Shown here: positions 47,862 through 60,400 of the stretch, one piece after another
Layout of the letters: the number at the start of each line of letters is the position of its first letter
How positions within the stretch are numbered: the first letter of the stretch is position 1
NCBI GenBank assembly: GCA_963682175.1
Contig: OY821775.1
Coordinates: 3,286,001 to 3,350,000 of the forward strand
From: Triglochin maritima
Taxonomy: Eukaryota > Streptophyta > Magnoliopsida > Alismatales > Juncaginaceae
Reading direction: 5' to 3'
DNA length: 64,000 nt
Made by a program: the position numbers and the translations under genes
The notes under the pieces: model-generated
What the model was told of the DNA's origin: nothing
The model's input: the letters and a program-made list of their open reading frames with translations, nothing else
Database searches by the model: none

Positions 47862-48128
47862 CGTTGAATATGTGATTAAAGTACAGAACTGTTATTCGTC
47901 GTCCTAAAACTACTTAAATCGTCCCAACAGATTATCATTTTGCCCTTCTCTCATTTCTACTGCTATAACGCGACATTTTACCCTCCTATCACACGTCTCT
48001 CTTCATCTTCCTCTTATAATCATAAAAAATAATATTTTGGAGGTCAGTAATGAGTCAACGGAAGCCCCGGTGTACTCGAATCTGGTAAAATATCTAACAT
48101 CTTTTTAATAAAATAATAATAAAAAATT

Positions 48129-48264
48129 ACGGACGTCCGACGGAGTCGCCCCACGTAGGAGAAGGGCGTCTGGGTAAGACGCCTCCCCCATGGGGGGGCG
48201 TGTTACCCAGACGCCCCGCCCATGGGACGTCTCTCCTACGCGGGGCGGCTCCGTCGGACGCCCG
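48129..48264. repeat. Long GC-rich hairpin, left intron of MULE derivative
   Basis: Complementary arms, both read toward the loop, share GTCCGACGGAGTCGCC / GTCCGACGGAGCCGCC, CGTAGGAG and GGGCGTCTGGGTAA blocks around a CCATGG-containing centre. Same position as 6074-6164 in the full element. Confidence 0.88.
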
Positions 48265-48744
48265 TAAAAAAATTTTATATATTTTTTTATTAAAAAGATA
48301 ATTGATTATAAATTTAGATACTTGTTAAATTAATTAATTAATAAGTTAATAATTACTATATTCGGATGACTGATACCCTTCGATACACCGAAAATTCAAA
48401 AATTTCCAGATCCAACAATTTCAAAATCCAAAAAATTTCCAGTGGGCGCTGCCCCATTGCCACCCCCGCCACCTCACCGGCGAGGTGGAATGTCGCTCGC
48501 TCACCGGGGAGCGAGACCCTCGAACGACCTGTCAAGGTGGTATTTGTAAGTCAGGATGTTTTACCGCCGGGGGATTTTAGATCTTAAAAAATGTTGGATC
48601 TGGAAATTTTTTGAATCTTCATCACTTGCAAAAAATCTCATTGTAATCCGACCGGTTACCACCGAAAACTTGAAAAGGAACGTCAAATAATTTGAGATAA
48701 CACACCGCATAATTTTAATTTGACAAAAAAATATTAAAAAAATA

Positions 48745-48798
48745 GGACGTCTGGCTAAGACGCCTCCACGATGTTACAGGCGTCTTAGTCAGACGTCC
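48745..48798. repeat. Hairpin, right intron of MULE derivative
   Basis: Arms of 21 bp (GGACGTCTGGCTAAGACGCC... and its complement with one mismatch) around a 12-base loop. Same position as 12140-12288 in the full element. Confidence 0.88.
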
Positions 48799-49038
48799 GA
48801 GTCGGGAAAAAAATCTGCCTCCGTTACCTCGCCTGATCTAGGTGTTTCGCCAGACATTTTCATGGTGTTGGTATTAGGAATGTTAGTAAAACTGAGTCAA
48901 AAACCTTGTTTAAAGACACGGGACGAAATGGGTATTAATTGATTTGTTAAGAGCAAAAATGTCATTTTTGGGGTGATTTAAGTAGTTTTGGGGCGACGAA
49001 TAGTAGTTCCCTTAAAGTATTCGTAGAATAAAACAGAG

Positions 49039-49420
49039 GTTCGGTCGACCGGAAGGAGTGTTTCGGTTGACCGAATGTGTGTTTTGATTTGTCCAGCAAC
49101 AGTGTCTGTCCTTTTTCGGTCGACCGGAACTTAGGATTCGGTCGACCGGGCACACACGAGGAGCTGGGCAAAAGTGTCTGTCCATTTTCGGTCGACCGGA
49201 TTTTAAGTGTTAGGTCGACTGGGCACACACGAGAAGCTAGGTAAAAGTGTCTGACAATTTTCGGTCGACCGGAACTTAAGTGATTCGGTCGACCGAGTAT
49301 GCACTTCAGCAAACAGGAAAAGTGCATGTCCCTTTTCGGTCGACTGGTAATCAAGTTTCGGTTGACCGATGGAACCTGTTTTTTGAAGACCGGTCGACCG
49401 ACGCACCTGGTCGATCACCG
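49039..49420. repeat. CGGTCGACCG palindrome array in LTR U3
   Basis: About a dozen full or near copies of GGTCGACCG upstream of the TATAAAGG box at 49499, with longer sub-repeats (GTGTCTGTCC...TTTTCGGTCGACCGGA) every 60-80 bp. Confidence 0.8.
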
Positions 49421-50434
49421 TTGGACCCAGTTCTTCCCACGTTCTGCACATTTCTCCACGCAATTTTGGTGCAACTTATACTTGTTTTTGCCTTACCATA
49501 TAAAGGCAATTCTGTCCCCTTTGTAACAGAGAACAATTAGATTGATTGTTATTGTCTAGTTTGCATTCTTGAGAGAAAAGAGAGAGAGCATCCTTGTTGA
49601 TTCGGTGGGAGAATTTTAGCAGGATATCCTCGCCGGTTGTGTTGTGTCTCTTGTAAGCATCTCCTTGTAATACGTTTCTCTATGGTAGATTTGAAGTTGT
49701 GTCGTCTTTGGGTTTTCCCGCATTGGGTTTCCACGTTAAATCTTGTGTGTTTTACGTGGTTTGATGTTTTAGATTTACAATTGTGGTTTCTTTTTCCATC
49801 GGATTTGCTATTTTTCGATTCCGCTACGTACTTAGATTGGTTTTAATCCTTAACGGTTGTTGTTTAAATATAATCATCTAATTTTATTTTATTTTCAAAA
49901 GTAGTTTCAATGTTCTTGTTATTAAAAGTATCATGTAATACATCTAATTGTTTTCAGCAAGTACATGATGTTTGCAAATATTACTCGAATACGTTGAAAT
50001 TTAAAATAAACCTTATTATTTTCTAATCAACATACAACCTAATAGTTTCTCGGTGTTTTAAGACATAAAAGACTATACTAATTTTTTTGTTCAATCAAGT
50101 TTAACAAAGATAATGACAACAATTTTAAATAGTCAACCAAATAACATAACATTTGCAAGAGCATCATGCATTTGAATTGTAATTTATTTGTTGTTAAGAC
50201 GATCCAATTTGAGTTGTATCTTTACTCTCTTTTTTCTTATATTTTAGAACCTAAATTATTATTATCAGCATCATACTTACCATCAAGTTTTTCAAGCAAA
50301 CCGTCAATATCTTTCTAAGCATGAAGATTACCAATATCTTTTCTACGGATAAAATTACGTAATGGGAACCTGTCATTGATGTCAAACGTGTCTCAAATAT
50401 GTTATTGTTCCATAATATTGTTATATATTATTTT

Positions 50435-50712
50435 GAATAAAAAAATAATCATGCAATTTATGTTTTTTATTTTCAAAAGTAGTGTTAATATTTGTGCTTT
50501 TAAAAGTTTTATGTCATATATAATTATTAAGTTATTTAACGTATTTATACATGTTAAGTTTGAGATATATAATTGTGAGCATACTAAAAAATTTATGTAA
50601 ATTTATTATTATTGTTGTTGTTTAAACATAATCATCTAATTTTATTTTATTTCAAAAGTAGTTTCAATGGTCTTGTTATTAAAAGTATTATGTAATACAT
50701 CTAGCTGTTAAG
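50435..50712. repeat. Unbroken paralog of the LTR-interrupted unit
   Basis: Continuous match to 47663-47861 plus 49857-49960. It is effectively an empty-site reference for the solo LTR at 47862-49855. Confidence 0.75.
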
Positions 50713-52856
50713 ATATTTGACCATTTTTTATTCCCCTGCATGCATTTTCCCTCAAATTACCCATGGGAACATGAGAAATAGAATGGAATTTTAATATTCA
50801 TTCAAGACTACATGGGAAAACAAAAGAAAAATATATATATATTACAAATTTAACACAACACACTTGAAAAGTTATCACCAAAGGGAAACTGTTTTCCCCA
50901 TGTTTTCTAGTGTACAACCCTCAGGTTTGTGCGAGTAAAGAGTTTGACTACATTGATAGAAGAAATTTGTAAAATAATGTTTATGTTACTGGTCATGATG
51001 GCACGTGCTTAATGCCTCGTATCATCGCACGTGTTATGATTTTTAGGCAAATCTCAGAGAAAAACAATATACAAATATTAATAATGAGTATGTGTGTTGA
51101 TACTAATCAAATATTATTTACGAATGAAATTGGTAATCTCACGTTTTTTTTGTTACATTAGAAAATGGATATGAAAGGAAATATTTTAGCATATACATGT
51201 GATAAGTCTCGAAATACAATACTGTATCGTGATGATATAATCATAAATTAAAATGAATTTAGTACCGATTAAATTCAAAATTGAATAGCTCGTGGTATAA
51301 CAATATTACACTAATATTAAACAAATCGATCAAACAAGTAATGCAAAAATGAGTAGCTAAATTATATGGGTGTTTTCGGAATTTAAAGTGACGGGTATTT
51401 TGGGAACATCAAAAATGAGTACACATGTTCTCTTTGTAAATAGTATAGAAGTATAAATTAGGATGTATTTTGTATCTACACTAACCAAAGGGTGGCATAG
51501 GAGCGGTCACTCACCTTGAAATTTTGAGTTTTTAAAGAAGTAATAATATGAATATTTTGGTTTTTGTAGTACCATTTATTGTAAAATGGTTGTAGAATAG
51601 GTATAACTGCGAATTTTCTTTTAAAATAAAATTAAATATGATAAAATAACTAGTCTTAGAGAAACACATCCATGTAATATACATTAAACTATGTATTGGA
51701 AATTATTTGCCGTTGTTTTTATTTATGCTGGTCCTTTTTTTAACACGTGCATTTAATTGTTTCCCCCTTTTTTTCTCGTGTATATTCATCTTTTTCATGA
51801 TTTTAAAATAAGGAATTTTTAGCATTAAGAATCAATTATGATTTCTTATCACAACGTCTACAACTACTTTAGACGGTTTGCTGCAAACATGGTTTGCTGA
51901 CCATATTCCACTTTAAACGGTTGCGAATGCTAATTTTGTCGAGTAAAAGTAAAGATAAAACGAAACTTTATTAGAAGCTTTTAAATAAGCTTTTTCTCTC
52001 ATATTTCTTCTATCTTTGAATCAAAATGGATCAGATGCTTGTAAATCAGCTTTGGCATGATTTGTTTTATTTTATAGACACTAATATTAGATTGTGTATT
52101 TGTGTATGTCTTATATCAAGGCAGTGCTATTATAGGAAACAATGTAATATCACCCGAAAAATATTGTCTAATAGCTTAAAGTTCCATAGCTATGCAAAAG
52201 GTTAAAAAAACACAGCTTTATGTTACGAACGTTTATAAAAGTGCTATCACTCATTGGTTTTTAATGTATAGGAACGATAATAGTTTGTAAAAATATACTG
52301 AGAAGAAAATAGTACATTTCTTGGGAATCAATAAAAAAGTAGCTCCAAATCTAGTTTTAGAGTGCAGAGCGCTCGGCGCAATGAGTTTCTGCGTGAGATT
52401 GAAAGAGTAGTTTGAGATAGGTGTTTCACCCAATAAATACGTAGATATGTGCTAGATTGCGGGTTTTCCCATTAGGTTGAGAGTTGAGACCACGTTTAAC
52501 CTTGTGTTTGTTACTTTTTTTTGAATTTTCTCATGTGAAAAAATATTGTATTGTAGGTGATTGAGATGGATTTGGTGAGAATCAAATTCTTAACATATTC
52601 ACATGTGTCTCGAGAATTTCGGATCCAACAATATGATCACCAAGATTGAAGGTCAGATACAAAGAACTACAATATAATTCACCAAACAGAAATACACAAT
52701 AGCACAAATACAAACACCTGCAATATAATTCATTAAACACACAGTAGCCCAAAATCAGAGAAGGCTGACGACTGGGTTCATACCCTTCTCTCGGATGTTT
52801 TACCATTACGTTTGCTCACAACCAAACGACACAAAAAAAGAAGGAAAATGTTTAGA
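50713..52856. other. AT-rich intergenic DNA
   Basis: No gene, RNA or complete transposon recognised; short open frames only. Confidence 0.5.
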
Positions 52857-53149
52857 GGACGCGCGCGTCCGGGACGCGCGCTGATGTGGCCAGTTCACTC
52901 AGCAGACGCTGCTTAGTTGGCGCGATGGGATATGAAAAGTTTTTTGTTTTTTTATTCCTCTATATTTTCGTACCGTCATCATTTCCACCATCCTTCCCTC
53001 CATCCCTCATTAATGCGACTCAAATCACTCTCTTCCTTCATCATTTTGGCGCTCGGCGCTCCTACACGGCACAGAAGACTTGTTATCAATCTCAAGATGC
53101 CTCTTCCTTTTCCTTCCCTTCTCTTCTGTGGTCATTCCTCTGTACTCAA

Positions 53150-56100
53150 ATGGAAATCGTTCCCGTGCCTTCCCTAGTGGAGCAGCCATCAAACGTTCCC
53201 CATGAGGGGATGTTTTTTCCCTCTTTCGAAGAAGCCAAAGCATTTTACGTGGCCTATGCCGATCATTGTGGTTTTGGCGTTAAGACAAGACAATCTCATT
53301 ACGATCGTGGTGTTGTTATACGGGCCACGCTGACTTGCTCCAAGGAGGGCACCGCACCAACGGACCAAGGGCAAGGAAAATTGAAGCCTAGGTTATCCAG
53401 CAGAGTACAATGCACTGCTCGGATAAGGGTATCCGGAAACCCAGCAAGGGGTTACAACGTTAACTTTGTGGATCTTAACCATAACCATCCCATGCTTGAC
53501 CCGGAGCAAATGCGATTTCTCAGGCAAAAACGAACCGTCCCTGAATCCGTCGTAGCACGGATATCGGTTAATGATGAAGCTGGGATATCGGCTGCTAAGA
53601 CCATGCAATCTCTTGTGGTCGAGGCTGGAGGTTATGACAAATTGACTTTCAACGAAAGGGATTTAAGGTTTGTGTTCTTTCCGTCTAACATAATTGAAGT
53701 TGAACATTTTGCGCCTGGTCTTACTGGTTCCTGTTTGCAGGAATGTTGTAAACCAAGTCAGAAATTTGAAGATGGGACCTGGTGATGCACAAGCTCTTCA
53801 GGACTATTTCATTAGGATGCAGAAGATTGATTCCATGTTTTTTTATGTAATAGATATGGATGACGAAGGAAGACTACGCAACGTTTTTTGGGCTGACAGT
53901 CGTTCTAGAGCTGCATATTCATACTTTGGAGACGCAATATGTTTCGACACAACCTACATTACCAACAAATACGACATGCCATTCGCCCCATTTGTAGGAG
54001 TCAATCACTATTTCGAATCAGTTTTGCTCGGTTGCGCTTTGCTGTCCTATGAGACTACTGAAAATTACATATGGTTGTTCCAAACCTGGTTGTCGTGCAT
54101 GAACGGTAAGTTTTTTTCCTTCTTCCCTCTTCATATCTTCCTCTTTTTTGTTTGTCTATTCGTAATAAAAAGTCTGTCTGTTCGGAATAAGAAGAGTGTA
54201 TGTTCGGAATAAGAAGTCTGTCTGTTCGTATTAAGAAGTCTCTCTGTTCGGATTAAGTGTTGCGTTTGTTCGGAATAAGTGGTCGGATTGTTCGGATTAA
54301 GTGTTGTGTCTGTTCGGAATAAGAAGTTTGACTGTTCGGATTAAGTGTTGTGTCTGTTCGGAATAAGTGGTCGGACTGTTCCGATTAAGTGTTGTGTCTG
54401 TTCGGATTAAGTGTTGTGTCTGTTCGGAATAAGTTGTGAGTCTGTTCGGATTAAGTGTTGTGTCTGCTCGGAATAAGTGTTGTGTCTGTTCGGAATAAGA
54501 AGTCTGACTGTTCGGATTAAGTGTTGTGTCTGTTCGGAATAAGTGGTCTGACTGTTCGGATTAACTTGTTGTGTCTGTTCGGAATAAGAAGTCTGACTGT
54601 TCGGAATAAGTAGTCTGTCTGTTCGGAATAAGAAGTCTGACTGTTCGGATTAAGTGTTGTGTCTGTTCGGAATAAGTGGTCTGACTGTTCGGATTAACTT
54701 GTTGTGTCTGTTCGGAATAAGAAGTCTGACTGTTCGGAATAAGTAGTCTGTCTGTTCGGAATAAGAAGTCTGACTGTTCGGATTAAGTGTTGTGTCTGTT
54801 CGGAATAAGTGGCCTGACTGTTCGGATTAAGTGTTGTGTCTGTTCGGAATAAGAAGACTGTCTGTTTTGGATTAAGAAGTCTGTCTGTTCGGAATAATGT
54901 CTCACTCCTTTCTAATTGGGTCCCTTATGCAGATATACCCCCCCAGCTATAATAACAGATCAATGTGGTGCCATTACTGCTGCTGTAAGGAATGTCTTCC
55001 CAGATTCAAGACACAGATTCTGTATATGGCACATAATGAACAAAGCACCCGTGAAGTTGCCGACGCAGTATCGGGATCACATATTATTTGATCTGAAATT
55101 GATTGTATATGATTCCAAAACCCCAGCAGAATTTGATCGTAATTGGCAGGGTTTCCTTCTTGATTTTGACCTGCAGAACCACAGCTGGCTCAAATCCATT
55201 TATGCAATCCGAGAGTCGTGGATCCCTGCATTTATTGGTGATTTTTTTTTCGCGGGAATGGCATCTACTCAGAGGAGCGAGAGTATGAACGCCTTCTTCG
55301 ACAAGTATCTTACTTCGAAGACCACCCTTAAGCAGTTTGTTCAACAATACGAACTTGCGCTCCGCCACAAGTACGAGAAGGAAGCTCAATCAGAATTTGA
55401 TTGTCTTCATAAAAAACCCCAGTTGGTTTCAATTTATCCATTCGAGAGTCAGTTGAGCGAGTTGTATACCGTAGGGGTCTTCAAAAAAGTGCAGTTACAA
55501 ATTGGGAAGATGATATACTGCGATATAACGGAGGAGTTCAATACGAATGAAACATTCCAGTACAAGGTATCTGAACGTGTTTTGGCTGGTGAGCAGCTAC
55601 TGTCGAAACGTTTCCTAGTACAAAACACATCCATGAATTTTACATGTGATTGCAGAATGTTTCAGCACGTTGGGCTTCTATGCTGCCACGTTTTTGTTGT
55701 ACTTGCACGCTTGAATCCTAATGCATTGCTTCCAGACTCTTACATCCTTAATCGATGGCGGAAGGATATTCGAAGGAGCTATCGAGATAAGACGTACCCA
55801 GACGATGGTGTAATGGCGAAGGATGCGCTACGTCGTCACGACGACATCATGGGTCGTGCCGTTTGGATCGCACAGGAAGCCTTCATCTCCCACAAAAGGT
55901 ATATTGAGGCCGTGCAGTGTATTGAAATGCTTAAGGCACGTATGCACACTACACAAAACTTGGTTCGACCTGATGAACCTGAGTCTTCGGGTACATCGGT
56001 CCTTAATCCGGAAAAAGTCAGACGTATAGGAAGACCGCCGACTAGACGTCGAGTGTCTTTAGCTGAGAAGATAATTAAAAAGAGCCATAAAAAACACGCC

Positions 56101-56226
56101 CAACAAGAGAAGGGAAAGTGGAAGATGAAGGTTACTTCGCCGCTTCACGAAGTAGCACCAAAACCCGCGGATCCTGATTTCTCCGATTGGGACATGAGTT
56201 TGTATTACGAGGAATTTCCTCCTTAA
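53150..56226 (+). CDS. FAR1/FHY3-related MULE transposase (one likely frameshift)
   Basis: Exons 53150-53667, 53741-54105 and 54933-56226. Domains: FAR1 DNA-binding region (FPSFEEAKAFYVAYADHCGF ... DLNHNHPM); DDE core with CFDTTYITNKYDMPFAPFVG and IITDQCGAI for the two Asp and SESMNAFFDKY for the Glu; SWIM finger (CDCRMFQHVGLLCCHVF); basic tail (RRIGRPPTRRR). The exon 1-2 join is in frame (DLR|NVVNQVR). The join to exon 3 is one base out: the C7 tract at 54938-54944 would need one more C. This is a real frameshift or a homopolymer error; otherwise the gene is intact, about 725 codons. Start: first ATG of the FAR1 frame, after a CT-rich leader; an in-frame ATG at 52924 would add a hydrophobic leader and is less likely. 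Intron 2 is filled with the minisatellite. Confidence 0.8.
54160..54897 (+). repeat. Minisatellite array A (intron 2 of the transposase)
   Basis: Head-to-tail units of about 18-21 bp, type TCTGTTCGGAATAAGTGG / GTTCGGATTAAGTGTTG, oriented with the gene. They start shortly after the GT donor and end about 35 bp before the acceptor. Confidence 0.9.
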
Positions 56227-56335
56227 TTTACATTTTTGTGTTTTTTTCCGTTCTTGTAAAACCAAGAAACTTGTAATTGTTGATACGTTGTGATCTGTAA
56301 ATGGTTGTTATACAAGTTCAGTTCAGATTTACTTG

Positions 56336-57372
56336 TGTCTGTTCGGAAATAGAAGACTGTGTTCGGAATAAGTTGTGAGCCTGTTCGGATTGAATGTTGC
56401 TGTTGTTCGGATTAAGTTGTGAGTCTGTTCGGATTAAGTGTTGGGTCTGTTCGGAATAAGAAGACTGTGTTCGGAATAAGTAGTGAGCCTGTTCGGATTA
56501 AATGTTGCGTTTGTTCGGATTAAGTTGTGAGTCTGTTCGGATTAAGTGTTGCGTCTGTTCGGATTAAGTGTTGGGTCTGTTCGGAATAAGTGGTGGGTCT
56601 GTTCGGAATAAGAAGACTGGGTTCGGAATAAGTTGTGAGCCTGTTCGGATTAAATGTTGCGGTTGTTCGGATTAAGTGTTGCGTCTGTTCGGATTAAGTG
56701 TTGCGTTTGTTCGGATTAAGTGTTGGGTCTGTTCGGAATAAGAAGACTGTGTTCGGAATAAGTAGTGAGCATGTTCGGATTAAATGTTGCTTTTGTTCGG
56801 AATAAGTTGTGAGTCTGTTCGGATTAAGTGTTGCGTCTGTTCGGATTAAGTGTTGTGTTTGTTCGGATTAAGTGTTGGGTCTGTTCGGAATAATAAGACT
56901 GTGTTCGGAATAAGTAGTGAGCATGTTCGGATTAAATGTTGCTTTTGTTCGGAATAAGTTGTGAGTCTGTTCGGATTAAGTGTTGCGTTTGTTCGGATTA
57001 AGTGTTGCGTTTGTTCGGATTAAGTGTTGGGTCTGTTCGGAATAAGAAGACTGTGTTCGGAATAAGTAGTGAGCTTGTTCGGATTAAATGTTGCGTTTGT
57101 TCGGAATAAGTTGTGAGTCTGTTCGGATTAAGTGTTGCGTCTGTTCGGATTAAGTGTTGCGTTTGTTCGGATTAAGTGTTGGGTCTGTTCGGAATAAGAA
57201 GACTGTGTTCGGAATAAGTAGTGAGCCTGTTCGGATTAAATGTTGCGTTTGTTCTGAATAAGTTGTGAGTCTATTCGTATTAAGTGTTGCGTCTGTTCGG
57301 ATTAAGTGTTGCGTCTGTTCGGATTAAGTGTTGGGTCTGTTCGGAATAAGAAGACTGTCTGTTCGGAATAAA
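56336..57372 (+). repeat. Minisatellite array B (between the convergent genes)
   Basis: Same unit as array A, about 1 kb, with higher-order repeats of roughly 130-170 bp (GAAGACTGTGTTCGGAATAAG marks each). Sense to the transposase gene. Confidence 0.9.
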
Positions 57373-57497
57373 GTTAGCTTAAGAATGACATTGGTAATGT
57401 TTGTATTTTTACATGTAAATAGTTTGTGAACTGAATATGTAAACATTTTGTACATGTAAACCAAAAAATAAACAAAACTAAAAATATGTTTGTCTGT

Positions 57498-60400
57498 TTA
57501 GACCTGCACACACGACCGACGATCCCTAACTAACATGACCGCCAATTCACCCCTGATAGAGTGGATGGTATTGGGGTCCTTCTCCTTCGTAGGGTCAACA
57601 TTCAACATTAGGCACCTTATCCAGTATAAAACGAAGGCGCCGCAATCGTTGCTCCCCGGTGGTTGTTGTTGGCTTTCTTTCCTCAGGATTCTCAGGGGCC
57701 AGTCGACCTTGAGTAGATCCCTCCAGTATACAGCCGCATCCGCTGCTGCACATTCATGCTGGCCTACAGTCTGCTCCGGATCATCACCTTCGCCTAGCTC
57801 CCTAGAGAGACTGTTGAATGCCAAAATCTCTTTGGACGGGCCATAGACAACCACCAGTGTCCAATGACCTGAAGACCAGCATGGTTGTGCGATCACGGTC
57901 TGTGTTGGAGACGCACCTACGATTTTAGGGAGGATAAAATCATCAACTTCTCTGCCTTGCCCTGCAAGAATTCGCCCCGACTCGAAAGTGGATATGCATA
58001 TAACTTTTTCTGGGTGGCGTCTTTCTTCGAGCACCGATAGCATAGCGTCGATAGTTTCATCGCTAATATCCATCCTAGGCGTTATAAGCTCCTTCAGGTC
58101 GGAGCGTTTTAAACTGCACATATCGCCTCTCCAGATGACCTCCCTATTGTCCTTGTTGGGTTCGGTCAGGTTCAGTAGCATTTTGACCTCATCAAATGAC
58201 AACGTGCCCAATGCAGGCATGTCAACATCCGGCCTTTTTTTCTTCAGGCTCCTTTGAGCCGCTCTATCTTTTCTTTTTTGCTCTTCTTCCTTCTTATTCT
58301 TCTTGGCCAGATGTTCGCCTTCCTTCAGCTGCTGCTCAACGGTGGCCGTCGAGCGTTTTCTTTTCGCGACCCAGTTTGCTATCTGGGCCTTTCTTTCTTC
58401 TTCCTTCTCCTTCTTCTTCTTCTCTTCCTCCTTCTCCAGCATTTTCCTCTTTTCTCCCATCTTCCTCTCCTCCTCCCTCTTCTCCTCTTCTTCCTTCTTC
58501 CTTTCCTCCTCCCTTTTTCTGTCACATTCCTCCTCCTCCCTCTTCCTCTTTTCTCGTTCCTCCTCCTCCTTCCTCTTCTTCTTTTCTCGTTCCTCCTCCT
58601 CCTTCCTCTTCTTCTCTTCTTCTTCCTCCTCCCTCCTCTTTTCTTCTTCCTCCTCCTCCCTCCTCTTCTCCTCTTCTTCCTCCTCCCTCCTCTTTTCTTC
58701 TTCCTCCTCCTCCCTCCTCTTTTCTTCTTCCTCCTCCTTCCTCTTTTTTTCTTCTTCTTCTTCATCCTCCTTCCTCTTCCTATTCTCTTCTTCCTCCGCC
58801 TCCCTCTTCTTCCTATTCTCCTCCTCTTGCTCTCGCTCGTTCTCCCCACCAGGGACTCCAGTTGTCCCTGTCCCTCGAAGATATATAATATCTTTCCTGA
58901 GCCTCCCACACTCTTCCTGGGAAATCCTCAGTTCTTCCCTGAGGTCGTGTACCTGTTCTGTGGCCTTCTTAAGGGCAGCTTCGGCCCTCAGCCATTTTGT
59001 CTTCACCTCACTCAGCTCCAATTCTTGGAGCAGCGGGTCGCATGGAATGCTGCAGTCTGCCAGTTGGAGCCTTGGCAAACTGACGGTTGAAGTTGAGCTC
59101 TTTAGAACAGGACCAATAAGTTGCAGCTCCCTTTCACTCATTGATGGAGCCCCCATCAGGTCGAACGTGCCGTCGTAAATTCGATGTAAGGTAATTCCAC
59201 GTTCCTCCCATTTCCTCAGGGTTAATCGTTTCCCAAACATCTCCGTCCATCTTTTCATCCGTGGGAAAACTCCAGTTCTGGGCTCCCCCAATTTAAATTT
59301 CTCACAAAGCCACACCTTCAAATGGAAAGGAAAAAAATGAGAACTACTATACCAACGTACCTTCATATTCGAAAGACAACTGAATCCGAACATACATTAA
59401 ACGTAAACCGAACAGACACCCAACTTAATCCGAACAGACGGACTTCTTATTCCGAACAGACACACGTCTTATTCCGAACAGACCCACCACTTAATCCGAA
59501 CAGACCCACCCCTTAATGCGAACAGACTCACCATGTATTTCGAACAGACTCACAATGTATTCCGAACTGACTCACAATGTATTCCGAACAGACCCAACAC
59601 TTAATCCGAACAACCCCACCACATATTCCGAACAGCCCCACCACTTAAACCGAACAGACTCACAACATATTCCGAACAGACTCACAACGTATTCCGAACA
59701 GACCCACCACTTAATCCGAACAGACCCAACACTTAATCCGAACAACCCCACCACTTAATCCGAACAGACGCACCACTTAATCCGAACAGACGCATCACTT
59801 AATCCGAACACACGCACCACTTAATCCGAACAGACGCACCACCTAATCCGAACAGACTCACCACTTAATCCGAACAAACGCAACACTTAATCCGAACAGA
59901 CACCCAACTTAATCCGAACAGACACCCAACTTAATCCGAACAGACGCACCACTTATTCCGAACAGACTCACCACTTAATCCGAACAGACCCACCACTTAA
60001 CCCGAACAGACCCACCATTTAATCCGAACGGACCCACCACTTAATCCGAACAGACCCACCACTTAATCCGAACAGACTCACAACGTATTCCGAACAGACA
60101 CACATCGTCTTCCGAAAAGAACAAAAACAAAAAAAGAGGAAGAGAGGAAGTGTGAAGCAGGAACAAAAACTTACGTGTAGTATGGCAACACAACCTTCGA
60201 CGTTCCCCTGCCGCATTATGAAATTCCCTGCCTTTTTCCTCTCCTGCAGTTCTAAACTTGCTTTCTCGAGGCCTCCAACCAGGGTTTTGTGAACTGCACT
60301 TGCCCATGCATAGCTGCTTAGGCGTTTGATGTTCCTCAGAGGGTGCATGAACCATTCCTTCGGTCGCAGCGTTCCATCATAGAACAAAAAATTGTTGAAG

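Larger units (their letters stand above)
47885..49011. mobile_element. Deletion derivative of the 5.8 kb MULE family (1127 bp)
   Basis: Termini GAACTGTTATTCGTCGTCC and the complement of the right end (GGGAACTACTATTCGTCGCC) match the big MULE. Flanks are TTAAAGTAC (47876-47884) and TTAAAGTAT (49012-49020), a 9-bp target duplication. It retains both tiny first exons: plus strand MSQRKPRCTRI at 48050-48084, and minus strand MSGETPRSGE at about 48830-48859. It also keeps both hairpins and the start of transposase exon 2 (minus strand VPFQVFGGNRSDYNEIF, about 48620-48690). The rest is deleted or replaced. Confidence 0.87.
47862..49855 (+). mobile_element. Solo LTR of the palindrome family, carrying a nested MULE derivative
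   Basis: It starts CGTTGAATATG (compare TGTTGAATATT at 1889) and ends CCTTAACG (compare CCTAACA). Without the nested element it is about 858 bp, against 874 bp at 1889-2762. A TATAAAGG box lies at about 49499, with the palindrome array (49039-49420) just upstream. Comparison with the unoccupied paralog at 50435-50712 places both borders within GTTGTTTA; the precise duplication is eroded. Confidence 0.7.

Noticed and set aside
52886..53149. N-terminal extension of the FAR1-like frame
   Set aside because: Hydrophobic, CT-rich translation of a leader; the FAR1 domain starts after the ATG at 53150.
54160..57372. Regular direct repeats that could be mistaken for a CRISPR array
   Set aside because: Units are contiguous with no unique spacers, in a plant transposon; a minisatellite.
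58196..59178. Long plus-strand open frames of Ser/Leu/Pro-rich protein
   Set aside because: They are the complement of the E/K/R-coding purine tract of the Ulp1 gene; three frames are open because of low complexity.
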